A DNA stretch of 64,000 nucleotides from Oceanisphaera pacifica (lineage in GTDB: Bacteria > Pseudomonadota > Gammaproteobacteria > Enterobacterales > Aeromonadaceae). The notes beneath the pieces were generated by a model. That model made no database searches. It was not told the DNA's origin and worked only from the letters and a program-made list of their open reading frames with translations. The DNA is taken from positions 62,001-126,000 of the forward strand of contig NZ_JAGDFX010000004.1 of assembly GCF_017498065.1 (NCBI RefSeq), in the 5' to 3' direction. Of this stretch, positions 36,346-46,345 are shown piece by piece; position 1 is the first letter of the stretch, and every line of letters begins with the position of its first letter. The position numbers were made by a program, and so were the translations under genes.

Positions 36346-37667
36346 TAGCTTTCCTCATCTGTCTGCGCCTGAACATTGGGCAAGGTCTGCGCTAACCATA
36401 CCCCCATTACACCTAACAAAGAAAACACCAAAATAACGGCAAGGTTAGATAATAATGCTAATAACATACTTAAGGCACCCACTAACAGCAATAAGATCCC
36501 CATTAATGTATTACTGACTGCGACATAATCGGTGCGCCGCTGTCCGCCCGCTAAATCGACCAAGTAGGTTTTTCGCCCCACTCTTACACCGGCATGGGCT
36601 AAGCTTAATACAAAAATAACCAGCGGAAAGTAACCTAACCAAGGCGTACCTTGCGCCACTTCTAAATGTAGCCACACCAAAATCCCTAAGCCACTGGCCA
36701 TGCTAGCGGCCCATTGCATCACTCGGCGCGCACTGTGATCCGCCATACGCCCCCATATCCAGCTACTTAAAAACTGAGCGAGACCTTGGGCAATAACAAG
36801 TAACCCTAGCACTTTCATACTGGCGTCTGCTTCTTGGGCTAATAATACGTAGTACGGCGTTACGAGTGCCGTGGAGAGCAATAAAGTGCGCACTAATAAA
36901 AACCGTGCAAAATATTTGTCCTCTCGTACTAATTTAAGGTTATCTAGCGCATGCTGCCAGCCATTAACGCCGCCTTCGGTTGCTCCTGCTTGCTCTTTAA
37001 TATTCCAATAGCATAAGATGCCTAACCCCCAAACCGCTGCGCCAGCGAGTAAAATAGCGGCATAGCCCCACAGCGGAATATCATTTAACCGGCTCAGTAT
37101 TAAGCCAAAGACCAGCCCTATGCCCCCAGCCCAACTGGCCCCTGCGCCTGTTACCTTACCGCGCTCACGTTTAGGTACCGTTTTACCTAATACGTCTTTA
37201 GCCGCAATCGAGCATAAGCCTCGAGAGATGCTCATCATGGCTAACAGCAAGAGCAATAAAAGACCAGCCAGCCATCCCGAGAACACCAGTGCCACCATGG
37301 CCATTAATATCAAGCAAGCAGCCTGTAACCCCGCGCCTAGCAGCCAAGCGCCTTTACGTTTAGGCAAGCGTCTTACGTAGGCACCCAACACAATTTGTGG
37401 CAGCATAGAGCCACTTTCTCGAATGGGTACTAGCCAGCCAATAATCCATATCGGCGCCCCCACTGCCTGTAGCAGCCAAGGCAATATGGTTTTGGCATTG
37501 GTCATTAACTCCGCAAGGGCGGTGGCAATTTGCGCAAAGATTAATAAGCGTCGATTACCTTTAATGACGGTACAATCTTTATCAGGAATATCTTTACACA
37601 GCCTTGCATCTTCTTCTGTGCTGAGCGCGCCGACTAGGTTAGTAACGGTTATTTTTTTAAATTTCAT
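36345..37667 (-). CDS. MFS transporter, coupled to a DUF3108 protein
   Basis: Twelve-helix major facilitator protein, 440 residues. It has an unusual hydrophilic N-terminal extension of about 38 residues (TNLVGALSTEEDARLCKDIP) before the first helix. SRGLCSIAAKDVLGKTVPKRERGKVTGAG near residue 147 forms the loop typical of a subfamily seen in marine gammaproteobacteria. GAGG lies upstream of the ATG. Substrate unknown; the co-translated periplasmic DUF3108 protein may be a partner. Confidence 0.78.
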   Translation of the reverse strand: MKFKKITVTNLVGALSTEEDARLCKDIPDKDCTVIKGNRRLLIFAQIATALAELMTNAKTILPWLLQAVGAPIWIIGWLVPIRESGSMLPQIVLGAYVRRLPKRKGAWLLGAGLQAACLILMAMVALVFSGWLAGLLLLLLLAMMSISRGLCSIAAKDVLGKTVPKRERGKVTGAGASWAGGIGLVFGLILSRLNDIPLWGYAAILLAGAAVWGLGILCYWNIKEQAGATEGGVNGWQHALDNLKLVREDKYFARFLLVRTLLLSTALVTPYYVLLAQEADASMKVLGLLVIAQGLAQFLSSWIWGRMADHSARRVMQWAASMASGLGILVWLHLEVAQGTPWLGYFPLVIFVLSLAHAGVRVGRKTYLVDLAGGQRRTDYVAVSNTLMGILLLLVGALSMLLALLSNLAVILVFSLLGVMGVWLAQTLPNVQAQTDEES

Positions 37668-37823
37668 CTTAACCTCTTACTGGATCACGGAAAAATAAGT
37701 TCATCTGGTTCTCAGCCTGAGCTTGAGGCTCTATCATAATAAGGTAATATGCTTATTACCTTTGTGGCTATCACATAGATGCTGCTTATCAATACCTTTA
37801 TCGATACAAGGATGACTATTTAC

Positions 37824-38450
37824 ATGGATACGGGCTACCGCATTATTATTGCCGATGACCACCCCTTGTTTCGCAGCGCTATGCATCAGGCTGTGCAAAT
37901 GGCCGTTAATGGCGTTGATTTACAGGAAGTGGACTGTATTACCAGCCTAATGCAGCTACTAAGTGAAACAACCGATATAGATTTATTATTACTGGACCTA
38001 AAAATGCCTGGTGCCAGTGGCTTCTCGGCACTTACGTCGCTGCGCCATCAGTACCCCGATTTACCCGTTGTTATTGTTTCTGCCAACGAAGAGACCGCAG
38101 TGGTACAGCAAGCCATGCGCTTGGGCGCCATGGGGTTTATTCCTAAATCTTCGCCGATGCCGACCTTGGTTAGCGCCCTTAATATTATTTTAGAAGGGGA
38201 GCCTTGGTTTCCTGCCGGTATTAGCTTAAAAGACATACCAGAAGATAACATTGCCGAGCGACTGGCTAGCTTAACACCACAACAATTTAAGGTGTTAACC
38301 ATGTTGTCTGAGGGTAAGCTTAATAAGCAAATCGCCTTTGAGCTAACGGTATCTGAAGCCACTGTGAAAGCCCACGTGACCGCTATTTTCCGCAAGCTAG
38401 ACGTTAAAAACCGCACCCAAGCTGTCATTGCGCTGTCGCAGATAGAGTAA
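37824..38450 (+). CDS. crbR: LuxR-type response regulator, CrbR-like
   Basis: Receiver plus NarL/LuxR DNA-binding protein of 208 residues. Acidic pocket IIADDHPLF near residue 10, phospho-acceptor Asp in DLLLLDLKMPGASGF near residue 56, and helix-turn-helix LTPQQFKVLTMLSEG...SEATVKAH from about 150. The ATG at 37824 follows CAAGGATGAC and gives the usual compact start; an upstream ATG at 37779 lacks a ribosome site. The nearest histidine kinase gene is crbS at 39107-42586. CrbS/CrbR controls acetyl-CoA synthetase in Vibrio, Pseudomonas and Shewanella. The assignment rests on this pairing and on family length. Confidence 0.8.
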   Translation: MDTGYRIIIADDHPLFRSAMHQAVQMAVNGVDLQEVDCITSLMQLLSETTDIDLLLLDLKMPGASGFSALTSLRHQYPDLPVVIVSANEETAVVQQAMRLGAMGFIPKSSPMPTLVSALNIILEGEPWFPAGISLKDIPEDNIAERLASLTPQQFKVLTMLSEGKLNKQIAFELTVSEATVKAHVTAIFRKLDVKNRTQAVIALSQIE

Positions 38451-39106
38451 CTGGCAGCGCCAAGCCCCCCCTTTGGGGAGCTGTAAGTCGTCAGCTATAA
38501 GCTGTCAGTTAAAGAAACCACAAACCAAAGCTATACGTCTAACGCTGACCGCCTTAAACAAGGCGGTACGCTATACGCCGTAAGAAAAATCTGAACACCG
38601 GTTTGGTTTTTCGTAAGGCGTTCAGCGTAAAGCGTATAAAAAGCCGAAAGCTGGAAGCGGTAAGCTAAACAAAAACACTGCGGTACTTTTATTTTTGGTT
38701 TTACTTCAAGCTTCTAGCTTCAAGCTTATTACTGTCTGTTCAATGGATTGCCGCGTCGTTGCACTCCTCGCAATGACTGCCCCTTCGGGGAGCTGTCAGC
38801 CTTAAGCCGTAAGCTGTCAGTTAAAGGAACACAGCGGCTAGCTTAGATATTGATGCGTGATTAGGGATTGGGGAATAGGGAGCAGAACAAGAAAAACCGT
38901 GTCGTCCGCCTTACCCTTCACCGGTTTATCTTAGCCAGTTCACTTCACCCTCTTCGTAGTCATTGCAAGCGCAGCGTGGCAATCCATTCCAAACCAAAGC
39001 GCTACGTTTAACGCTGACCGCTTTACGTTAAAGAAAACACTGGTTTTTTTCGTACCACGCTCGGCGTAAAGCGTATGGCTGCTTAAAGGCGCTAAGCTTG
39101 GAAGCG
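38451..39106. repeat. Repeat-only gap between crbR and crbS
   Basis: The 656 bases contain no credible gene. Heptamer arrays lie at 38478-38514, 38530-38585, 38612-38666, 38705-38727, 38790-38826, 39000-39032 and 39062-39106. The pairs 38530-38585/38612-38666 and 39000-39032/39062-39106 are roughly inverted, and the T-rich stretches GGTTTTTCG and GGTTTTTTTCG lie between or beside them. Two CATTGCGAG-type palindromes lie at about 38739-38776 and 38960-38990. A TTGGGGAATAGGGA repeat shared with the queA 3' end is at 38871-38884, and a TCGTCC...GTTTATCT repeat at 38900-38955. Confidence 0.75.
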
Positions 39107-42100
39107 TTACGCATTGGGTGCTAGATGTTGCAGTAAAGATCGTAGCTTGAGCGGCTTAACCGGTTTGCTTAAGTAGTTGAAGTCTCGCTGTTTCAATTGA
39201 GCTTGTAACTCTGGTTGGCGATCTGCACTAATAATCACGGTGGGCACAGCACCAAAAGCGCTGTGCAGTTCGGTTACCACATCAAGCCCAGTTTCGCCCT
39301 CATCTAAGTGATAATCAGACAAAATGATCTCAGGAATAAACCCATCTACATAATGCTGATGTGCCTCTTGGTGATTAACCGCCAAACGCAGCTCACAGCC
39401 CCAACGGTTAAGTAAATCAGACATAGCACTCAAAATATCGGGATCATTATCAATACAGAGTATACGCATGCCCGCAAGCTTACCTTGATGGCGCACAGGC
39501 GCGGGCTCAGCGGTAGACATGGCAGAAGTGGCGGTGGTCGCAAGCTCAGCTCTGGGCACAGTCACACTAAACATAGACCCTTTGCCCTCTACTGAATGTA
39601 CAGCTAAGCGATGCCCCAGCATACTGGCTAAGCCTTGGGCAATGGCTAATCCTAGCCCTAAGCCTTGCTGATGATGGCGCTGGCCATGCTCTAATCGCAT
39701 AAATTCATCAAAAATAGTCTGCTGTTTATCGGCTGCAATACCGGGCCCGTCATCCCATACTTCTAAGCGCAGCTCGTCTCCCTGATGACGCACCCCAAGC
39801 AAAGTGCGACCTCCTGAGTTGTAACGCATCGCATTGGTTAAAAAGTTTTGTAAAATACGGCGTAATAATCGCGGATCGCTATGTATGCCTAACTGGCTGC
39901 TCACCACATCAAAGCGTCCTCCGGCTTGCTCTGCCAGTACACCAAACTCCGCTTGCAAGGTATCTAACACCTCAGCGAGCGCAAAGTTAAAGGGTTTAGC
40001 TGTCAGCTTTCCCGACTCCAGCCGCGACATATCCAGTAGATCACTAATCAAATCTTCTGCTGCCGCAAGCGAGCGATCGATATGCCCCGCCAAGCGCTTA
40101 CTTTCATTATCACTTGAGGTTTCTAACCAAGAAGAAGCAAATAGTTTAGCGGCATTTAATGGTTGCATGAGATCATGGCTCACCGCCGCTAAAAAACGGC
40201 TTTTAGAAGCACTGAGCTTTTCTGCCTCCTCAGTGGCCGCAAGCAGCTGTTGGTTAACCGCAGACAGCTCTTGCGTACGCTCAGCCACCCGCGCCTCTAA
40301 CACCACATTGGCATCTTTGAGTAACTGCTCGGCTTGGCGAAAGGTGGTAATATCATTAAAAGTCATCACAAAGCCGCCACCGGGCATAGGGTTACCCTGC
40401 ATTTCAATCACGCGACCATCGGGGCGCGTGCGAGAAGAGGTATGAGCAGTGCCGGCCTTCATGTGATTCACCCGCCTATCTACATGCTCTTGTACCGTAC
40501 CCACACCGCATAAACCTCGCTCGGCGTTATAACGAATAATATCGCCAATGGGCCGGCCAATCTGGATAAGACCACTAGGGTAGCCAAACAACTCTATATA
40601 GCGTCGATTCCATGCCACCAAATTCAGCTCTTTATCCACCACAGAAATGCCTAAATCAATGTGTTCTATTGCCCCTTGCAGTAAACCTCGGTTAAAACGA
40701 AACACATCTCCAGCTTCATCAACAATGGTGGCCAGCTCATCCAGCTCCATACTGCGCCCTTGCAGTACCGACGCTAACACTAATCGTGCCGACGAGGCGC
40801 CAAACACCCCAGCTAATACCCTCTCTGTATGGCGAATTAAGCTTGCTGGCGCTTGCACGTATTTATCTAGCGTGCCGTGCTCATCGACATATAGCGAAAA
40901 CGCGCGACTGACTCTAGATTCTCCGACAAAACGTGCTGCCAGTTGCTCTAACTCTTGCACCGACACCTTGGCTTGATAGACATCTCCGCCATCTTTATGC
41001 TGGCGCCCCACAAAGGCGGCAGCATGTAATCGCTCACTGACCGTAGACACTGATAGCCAAGAGCCCAATACATAGCCTGCTAAGTTAAATAATAAACTTA
41101 GCAAAATCCCCCAAGTTACCGAGCTCATACCGCCGAGCGCCCCCCACTGCGGCGGCGTAAAGATCCATAGTAAAACGTTGGTTTCAGGATCACCGGCAAA
41201 CATACCGGTTTCGGCCATCAGGTTTAGCAGCCACATCACCATACCCAAACTTAGTCCCCAATAGGCGCCTCGGCGGTTGCCCCCTCGCCAATATAAGCCC
41301 AAGACTAAGGCGGGTATAAACTGAGCAATGGCGGCAAAACTTAAATAACCAATGCGAGACAAGCTTTCAATGTCGCCCAGCCACAAAAACACGAGCCAAG
41401 CGGTAACCATAGTCACAATAATAGCGGCACGCCTGATGGTTAACAGCAGCTGGGCCACATCATTAAAATCAGCACCTTGCACTTGGCGACGACGTAAAAC
41501 CATCGGCAATACCAAGTCGTTACTCACCATAATAGCCAAGGCAATAATAGAGATAATCATCATACCGGTGGCGGCCGACGCACCACCAATAAAGGCCAAC
41601 ACTGCTAAGGCGGGCTTATCTTGTGCCAGAGGGAGGCTTATCACATAGGTATCTGGCGAAATATCAGCCCCCAGCCACTGCTGCCCCGCCAAGGCCAAAG
41701 GCAGCACAAACAAGCCCATTAGCACTAAATAAATCGGGAATAATCGCCGTGCCCAACGCAAATCGGCAGGACCATGGTTCTCTACTACGGTGACATGAAA
41801 TTGGCGGGGCAAACAGATAACCGCACTCATCGACAACAAGGTATACACCCCCATATCCAGCAGGTTAGCCCCTGTGATATGCATAAAACTGTCGATAAAG
41901 CCTTCTGTGACCATGACTCTTTGCTGGTTAGGGTGTGCAATGACTAACCATAAGGCAAAGCCCCCTACCACAATAAAGGCGATAAGCTTCACCACAGACT
42001 CGAGTGAGATAGCCACCATCACCCCTCTTTGGTGCTCGGTAGCATCAATATGGCGGGTGCCAAATAATAAAATAAATACCGCAAACAGCACAGTTACCAT

Positions 42101-42586
42101 AAGGGCAACTTCACCGGCACTGCGCCCGCTGCCGCCCACTACATCGGGGGCCATTAAGTTAAGTCCCATCACAATGGCTTTAAGCTGCAAGGCGATATAG
42201 GGCAAGATGCCGACAATAGCAATTAAGGTGACATAGACGGCGAGTCGCTGTGACTTGCCATAGCGGGCCGCAATAAAGTCGGCAATAGAGGTGATATGTT
42301 CGCGTTTTGCCACATCAATTAGGCGCGCAATCAGCGGGCCGGCAAACGTAAACATAATAATGGGACCAAGATAAATCGAGAAATAAGACCAAGAGTCTGT
42401 ACTGGCTTGGCCCACAGTGCCAAAAAAGCTCCAAGACGAGCAATACACTGCCAATGAAAAGCTATACAAAAGGGGACGCAACTTCTCAACACGGGTCCCC
42501 ATACGCGCCCTATCCCCTAACCAGGCACATAAAAAGAGTATCGCCAAATATGCCAGCGCAATATTAATAACCGTCCAGCCCTGCAT
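39107..42586 (-). CDS. crbS: Hybrid histidine kinase with sodium/solute symporter domain, CrbS-like
   Basis: A 1159-residue membrane sensor. Residues 1-about 510 are a thirteen-helix sodium:solute symporter module (SSWSFFGTVGQASTDSWS near 52, GLYWRGGNRRGAYWG near 425). A linker follows, then a PAS domain near 640-760 (HIDLGISVVDKELNLVAWNRRY). A coiled coil leads to the H-box AVSHDLMQPLNAAK near 805 and the ATPase N box NFLTNAMRYNSGGRT. The C-terminal receiver has its Asp in IILSDYHLDEG near 1090. This architecture is that of CrbS, which governs acetate assimilation. The partner regulator gene is convergent, not in operon, and repeats separate them. Confidence 0.9.
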   Translation of the reverse strand: MQGWTVINIALAYLAILFLCAWLGDRARMGTRVEKLRPLLYSFSLAVYCSSWSFFGTVGQASTDSWSYFSIYLGPIIMFTFAGPLIARLIDVAKREHITSIADFIAARYGKSQRLAVYVTLIAIVGILPYIALQLKAIVMGLNLMAPDVVGGSGRSAGEVALMVTVLFAVFILLFGTRHIDATEHQRGVMVAISLESVVKLIAFIVVGGFALWLVIAHPNQQRVMVTEGFIDSFMHITGANLLDMGVYTLLSMSAVICLPRQFHVTVVENHGPADLRWARRLFPIYLVLMGLFVLPLALAGQQWLGADISPDTYVISLPLAQDKPALAVLAFIGGASAATGMMIISIIALAIMVSNDLVLPMVLRRRQVQGADFNDVAQLLLTIRRAAIIVTMVTAWLVFLWLGDIESLSRIGYLSFAAIAQFIPALVLGLYWRGGNRRGAYWGLSLGMVMWLLNLMAETGMFAGDPETNVLLWIFTPPQWGALGGMSSVTWGILLSLLFNLAGYVLGSWLSVSTVSERLHAAAFVGRQHKDGGDVYQAKVSVQELEQLAARFVGESRVSRAFSLYVDEHGTLDKYVQAPASLIRHTERVLAGVFGASSARLVLASVLQGRSMELDELATIVDEAGDVFRFNRGLLQGAIEHIDLGISVVDKELNLVAWNRRYIELFGYPSGLIQIGRPIGDIIRYNAERGLCGVGTVQEHVDRRVNHMKAGTAHTSSRTRPDGRVIEMQGNPMPGGGFVMTFNDITTFRQAEQLLKDANVVLEARVAERTQELSAVNQQLLAATEEAEKLSASKSRFLAAVSHDLMQPLNAAKLFASSWLETSSDNESKRLAGHIDRSLAAAEDLISDLLDMSRLESGKLTAKPFNFALAEVLDTLQAEFGVLAEQAGGRFDVVSSQLGIHSDPRLLRRILQNFLTNAMRYNSGGRTLLGVRHQGDELRLEVWDDGPGIAADKQQTIFDEFMRLEHGQRHHQQGLGLGLAIAQGLASMLGHRLAVHSVEGKGSMFSVTVPRAELATTATSAMSTAEPAPVRHQGKLAGMRILCIDNDPDILSAMSDLLNRWGCELRLAVNHQEAHQHYVDGFIPEIILSDYHLDEGETGLDVVTELHSAFGAVPTVIISADRQPELQAQLKQRDFNYLSKPVKPLKLRSLLQHLAPNA

Positions 42587-42657
42587 TTAGCGCTCCTGTA
42601 TATGTGATAAGTAATAGTGATTATGCTGAACAACCACTTCTAGGTTAGGGCTTAGTG

Positions 42658-43815
42658 TTACGGCGTTTCTGCTGCATTGCCCTGCAAGGGGCGGCGTAAC
42701 AACACCAAAGCGGGGAGTATTATCGCCGCCATTAACCAAAAGGTCTGTCCGCCTAAAGTCGGATATAGCTTACCCGAAGCGACCAATAACACCGCCACCA
42801 CTAACCCTAATGCCAGTGCACCATATAGGGCTTGGGCACCAATCACAGCTTCTGGTTTGAGATCGCGACTAATGTAGCGCATGGCACCTAAATGGCTAAG
42901 GCAAAAGCTGCCCGCATGCAGCAGTTGCGCCACTACTAACCATATCAACTCAGTGGTGCTTCCTAATATTCCCCAGCGCACTAACGCAAACGCCGCGCCA
43001 GCTAATAATAACCCTTGCGCGCTCATACCTTCAAACCAGCGTCGGTTTAGCGCCAACACTGCAATTTCAGCCAATACTCCCAGTCCCCATAAGTAGCCAA
43101 TAGTAGTGGTGGCGTAGCCCTGACTTTGCCAATGCAGGGCACTAAACCCATAATAAAACGCATGGCTGCCCTGTAATAGCGAGACCACCAGCAAAAAACG
43201 CTTCATTTCCGGTTGGCGCCACACCGTTAACACGCTGTTACCTTGACGTTCCTTGTGTTGCTCAACAGGGGCGGGTGTCATGGGGGAAAAACTCATTAGC
43301 CACATTAGCGCCAGAGACATTAACATGGCATGTAAAATCCACTGTGCTCCCCAGTGATTACTTAAGCTACCCACCGCCACATTGGCCACAATAAAAGCAA
43401 ACGAGCCCCATAATCGAGACTTGCCATAGTCGAGGCGCACTTGTTGGATTAAACGACTGGCTAAGGCTTCATTAACCGGCATAAGTGCGGGATAAATGAG
43501 ATTAAGGGCCAACATAAGTATGACCAATGCCCATAGCGACTGGCTTAAATAAAACCCAGCTACTATCAGCACGCTTAATCCGGCTAATAAACGAATGGCG
43601 GGCAGCAAATGATGCGCGCTGCGCAATTGGCTCATTACGGCTAAACTACCTACACACCTCGCCACCATGCCCAAACCCAGCAACCAACCGATAACATCGG
43701 CTTCTACCTCAATATGGCTTAACCACAAAGACCAATAAGGAAGATAAATCCCGTAGCTAAAATAAAACAGGGCGAATAAAGCGGAAAGCCAAATAGCAGG
43801 AGACATTTTTATCAC
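42658..43815 (-). CDS. HcaT-like MFS transporter
   Basis: Twelve-helix major facilitator protein of 385 residues, similar throughout to E. coli HcaT (3-phenylpropionate transporter): YFSYGIYLPYWSLWL near residue 18, LDYGKSRLWGSFAFI near 128, LQGSHAFYYGFSALHWQSQG near 214 and GYLWGLGVLAEI near 240. No aromatic degradation genes are nearby, so the substrate is uncertain. It is divergent from the ChaN-like gene with 75 bases between. Confidence 0.82.
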   Translation of the reverse strand: MIKMSPAIWLSALFALFYFSYGIYLPYWSLWLSHIEVEADVIGWLLGLGMVARCVGSLAVMSQLRSAHHLLPAIRLLAGLSVLIVAGFYLSQSLWALVILMLALNLIYPALMPVNEALASRLIQQVRLDYGKSRLWGSFAFIVANVAVGSLSNHWGAQWILHAMLMSLALMWLMSFSPMTPAPVEQHKERQGNSVLTVWRQPEMKRFLLVVSLLQGSHAFYYGFSALHWQSQGYATTTIGYLWGLGVLAEIAVLALNRRWFEGMSAQGLLLAGAAFALVRWGILGSTTELIWLVVAQLLHAGSFCLSHLGAMRYISRDLKPEAVIGAQALYGALALGLVVAVLLVASGKLYPTLGGQTFWLMAAIILPALVLLRRPLQGNAAETP

Positions 43816-43828
43816 TAAGTAGTGGATC

Positions 43829-43847
43829 CATAATGCATATGATAATA
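43829..43847. promoter_or_regulatory. Possible Fur box upstream of the ChaN-like gene
   Basis: CATAATGCATATGATAATA matches 12 of 19 positions of the classical Fur consensus. It lies in the 75-base divergent gap. ChaN is iron-related in other bacteria, which makes it plausible, but the match is modest. Confidence 0.3.
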
Positions 43848-43890
43848 CGTTATGTTTTATCTTTTATTAGTTTTTTATGAAGGTTAGTTG

Positions 43891-44841
43891 ATGCAACGAT
43901 TGATATTACTGGCAGGCTTATTATTAGCCGGCTGCCAAGCACCGTCTTCCACCACTCACACAGATTTTTTTGCCGAACACTTATTTGACTATCAACTGCA
44001 CAGCCCCACAGGAGAGATGATGTCCCTCGCTGACGGTGCTGCTCAGTTAGCCAAGGCCGATGTGATTATGGTGGGCGAGCTACACGGCCATCAAGGCGTG
44101 CACCGCTTTCAAGCCGACTTACTTGCCCAGCTGCTTAAACAACCAGAGCCCATCGCCTTAGCCATGGAGCAATTTAGCCGCAACAACCAAGCGGTGGTAG
44201 ACAAGTATTTAGCCAACGAGCTCGGCGAGGACTTATTTATTAAAGACAGCCAAGCTTGGCCCAGTTATCGCAGTGACTATCGTGCGCTTATAACCTTGGC
44301 TAAAGAAGCGAACATCGCCGTTATTGCCGCTAACGCACCACGCAACATAGTGCGCTGCATTAGCCAAGAAGGTCCAGATTACTTAACGAGACTACCGGCT
44401 AGCGAACGTGGCTGGGTAGCCGACAAGTTAACCCTTGACGACGATGCTTATAAAGCGCGCTTTATGGAAAACCGCCATCATGGCCAAGCCCCAACTGAGC
44501 GGCAATTTGCCGCCCAAACCACTTGGGATGACACCATGGCAGACAGCATAGCTCAGTATTTACAGCAGCATCCAAACAGCAGGGTTATGCTAACCGTGGG
44601 TCGCTTTCATGTTGCTGAACGACTGGGCACAGTACAGCGTTTAAGGCAGCGCAACCCAGCGCTTAATGTTGCCGTTATTTACCCCGTTACCGCCACAGAA
44701 AGCCAACCCGAGACACCAGTATGGACTTTGCAAGTTGCAGTCTTACCCGCCACTCGCCTAGATGGTGAACCGCTACCAGCTTATAGCTCAGAGCAGCCTG
44801 AGTGTCACTCACTCAGCCACAGCGCAAAGGTTACGCCCTAA
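43891..44841 (+). CDS. ChaN-like haem-binding lipoprotein
   Basis: Outer-membrane-type lipoprotein of the ChaN/DUF399 family, which binds haem in Campylobacter. The 316 residues begin MQRLILLAGLLLAGC, a lipoprotein signal with Cys15; GAAGG lies seven bases upstream of the ATG. Family motifs VIMVGELHGHQGVHRFQ near residue 50, LAMEQFSRNNQ near 92 and VMLTVGRFHVAERLG near 230 are present. Its 3' end overlaps the convergent cyclase gene by 33 bases. A haem import locus lies 8 kb away. Confidence 0.85.
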   Translation: MQRLILLAGLLLAGCQAPSSTTHTDFFAEHLFDYQLHSPTGEMMSLADGAAQLAKADVIMVGELHGHQGVHRFQADLLAQLLKQPEPIALAMEQFSRNNQAVVDKYLANELGEDLFIKDSQAWPSYRSDYRALITLAKEANIAVIAANAPRNIVRCISQEGPDYLTRLPASERGWVADKLTLDDDAYKARFMENRHHGQAPTERQFAAQTTWDDTMADSIAQYLQQHPNSRVMLTVGRFHVAERLGTVQRLRQRNPALNVAVIYPVTATESQPETPVWTLQVAVLPATRLDGEPLPAYSSEQPECHSLSHSAKVTP

Positions 44842-46176
44842 GCTTTTAGCTCGATACAAGGCTTTATCGGCGCGGTTAATTAAATGCTCATAATCGGGGT
44901 GGCCATCAAAAGTTGCCACCCCGCCGCTCATGGTCACTTGCTGGGTTTGGTTACCTGGCAGCTTCAAGGGATTATTCATTAATTTGGTTCGGATTTTATC
45001 TGCAATGACCAATGCCTTATCTGCCGACACTTCCACTAATACCAGCAGTAACTCTTCACCACCATAACGGAATACAAAATCACTGCTGCGTACGGCTCCT
45101 GCCACTAAATTCGCCACTTGTTGCAACACCATGTCGCCACCTTCATGGCCATGGTTATCATTAATGGCTTTAAAGTGATCAATATCAAATAATATCACTG
45201 AGAATACGCCACTATTACGTTTAGATAATTTTACCTCGCGGTTCATTACCGCCGGTAGAAAGCGTCTATCTAATAAACGAGTCAGCGTATCGCGCCCCTG
45301 CTCTAACTCAATATAGCGGTCAAATAATGTGGTTAAAAAATAAATAATGGCTTTTACTTCTTGCTGTAATTGCGCCATTTTCTCCACCATATTGCCCGAT
45401 TGAGCCGACGCTTGTAATTGAGGCAATAGGACGAGATCAATATGTTGTAACACTTGTTCAATTTGATTAATTTCTGGCGCGCCATCAAATACCGAAATGG
45501 CTTGATGATAAAACCACAACCCAAACTCAGAGCGACTCAAACCTTTAAATGTGGCTTCACCGCTGTGCAAAGCAAACATCAGCTCGTGACTCCAATCCAG
45601 TAGTGCCGCCCGTTGTCGCTCTCGCTCTACAGATAAATTTAAGCTCAGCGAATGCAAGCGATAGGCTTCATCGGCACGACTTTTACGATCCGATTTAGTC
45701 ACATAGGCCAAACTCATTAGCTCTAACGAAACATCCATCACATCTTGTAGATACTGCACCGCGGGTAACCAATCAGCTGGGGTCTGCCAGAGATTTGATA
45801 TTAATTCAAGCAAGCGTCGTTTATGTAAACGTGCGCCTAAAGACACCAAGTTAATCGGCAGATTAATACGCGCATGCACCTTACCCACTTCAAGTTGGTG
45901 CTCAACCGCTGCTGCTATTTCAGAGGTATCTTGAATTGAAAACGCTTGTTTTAACCACAGTATCATGGAGGCTTTTAAACGCTGATTAACCACTTGATGC
46001 TCTAAAAATTCTCGCGCTTCAGGCAAGGCCATCATTTGCTGATAAAAACTATCTGTCAGTTCCGAACTGTGAGCAAACACCAAATCTCGCATCCGAGAAC
46101 GCATCGACTGATCATAGTCAGACAGAATAATGTGCCATTGATTTTGGCCGTAACTAAGAGGATCGATTATTGGCAT
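44809..46176 (-). CDS. Globin-coupled diguanylate cyclase, DosC type
   Basis: Oxygen- or gas-responsive cyclic-di-GMP synthase. The 455 residues (E. coli DosC 460) have an N-terminal globin sensor (about 10-155) with the proximal histidine in VGKVHARINLP near residue 98. A helical middle domain includes FGLWFYHQAISVFDG. The GGDEF domain from about 285 has the active site RYGGEELLLVL and the inhibitory I-site RSSD five residues before it, so it should be active and feedback-controlled. No DosP phosphodiesterase gene accompanies it, unlike E. coli. It overlaps the convergent ChaN-like gene by 33 bases. Confidence 0.9.
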   Translation of the reverse strand: MPIIDPLSYGQNQWHIILSDYDQSMRSRMRDLVFAHSSELTDSFYQQMMALPEAREFLEHQVVNQRLKASMILWLKQAFSIQDTSEIAAAVEHQLEVGKVHARINLPINLVSLGARLHKRRLLELISNLWQTPADWLPAVQYLQDVMDVSLELMSLAYVTKSDRKSRADEAYRLHSLSLNLSVERERQRAALLDWSHELMFALHSGEATFKGLSRSEFGLWFYHQAISVFDGAPEINQIEQVLQHIDLVLLPQLQASAQSGNMVEKMAQLQQEVKAIIYFLTTLFDRYIELEQGRDTLTRLLDRRFLPAVMNREVKLSKRNSGVFSVILFDIDHFKAINDNHGHEGGDMVLQQVANLVAGAVRSSDFVFRYGGEELLLVLVEVSADKALVIADKIRTKLMNNPLKLPGNQTQQVTMSGGVATFDGHPDYEHLINRADKALYRAKSLGRNLCAVAE

Positions 46177-46345
46177 GCTATTTCTCAGGATGAAAGCGGG
46201 GCCGCATTATAAATAGTTTTGCTGTACGAATACACGTTTACCCTTAATATGAGCGAGATGATAGACAATAAGTATAATAAAACGATTTTAATACCTATAA
46301 ATAAGTCACATAAGTCACGCTTGTTAGCATGATAAGGGAGGGTAT

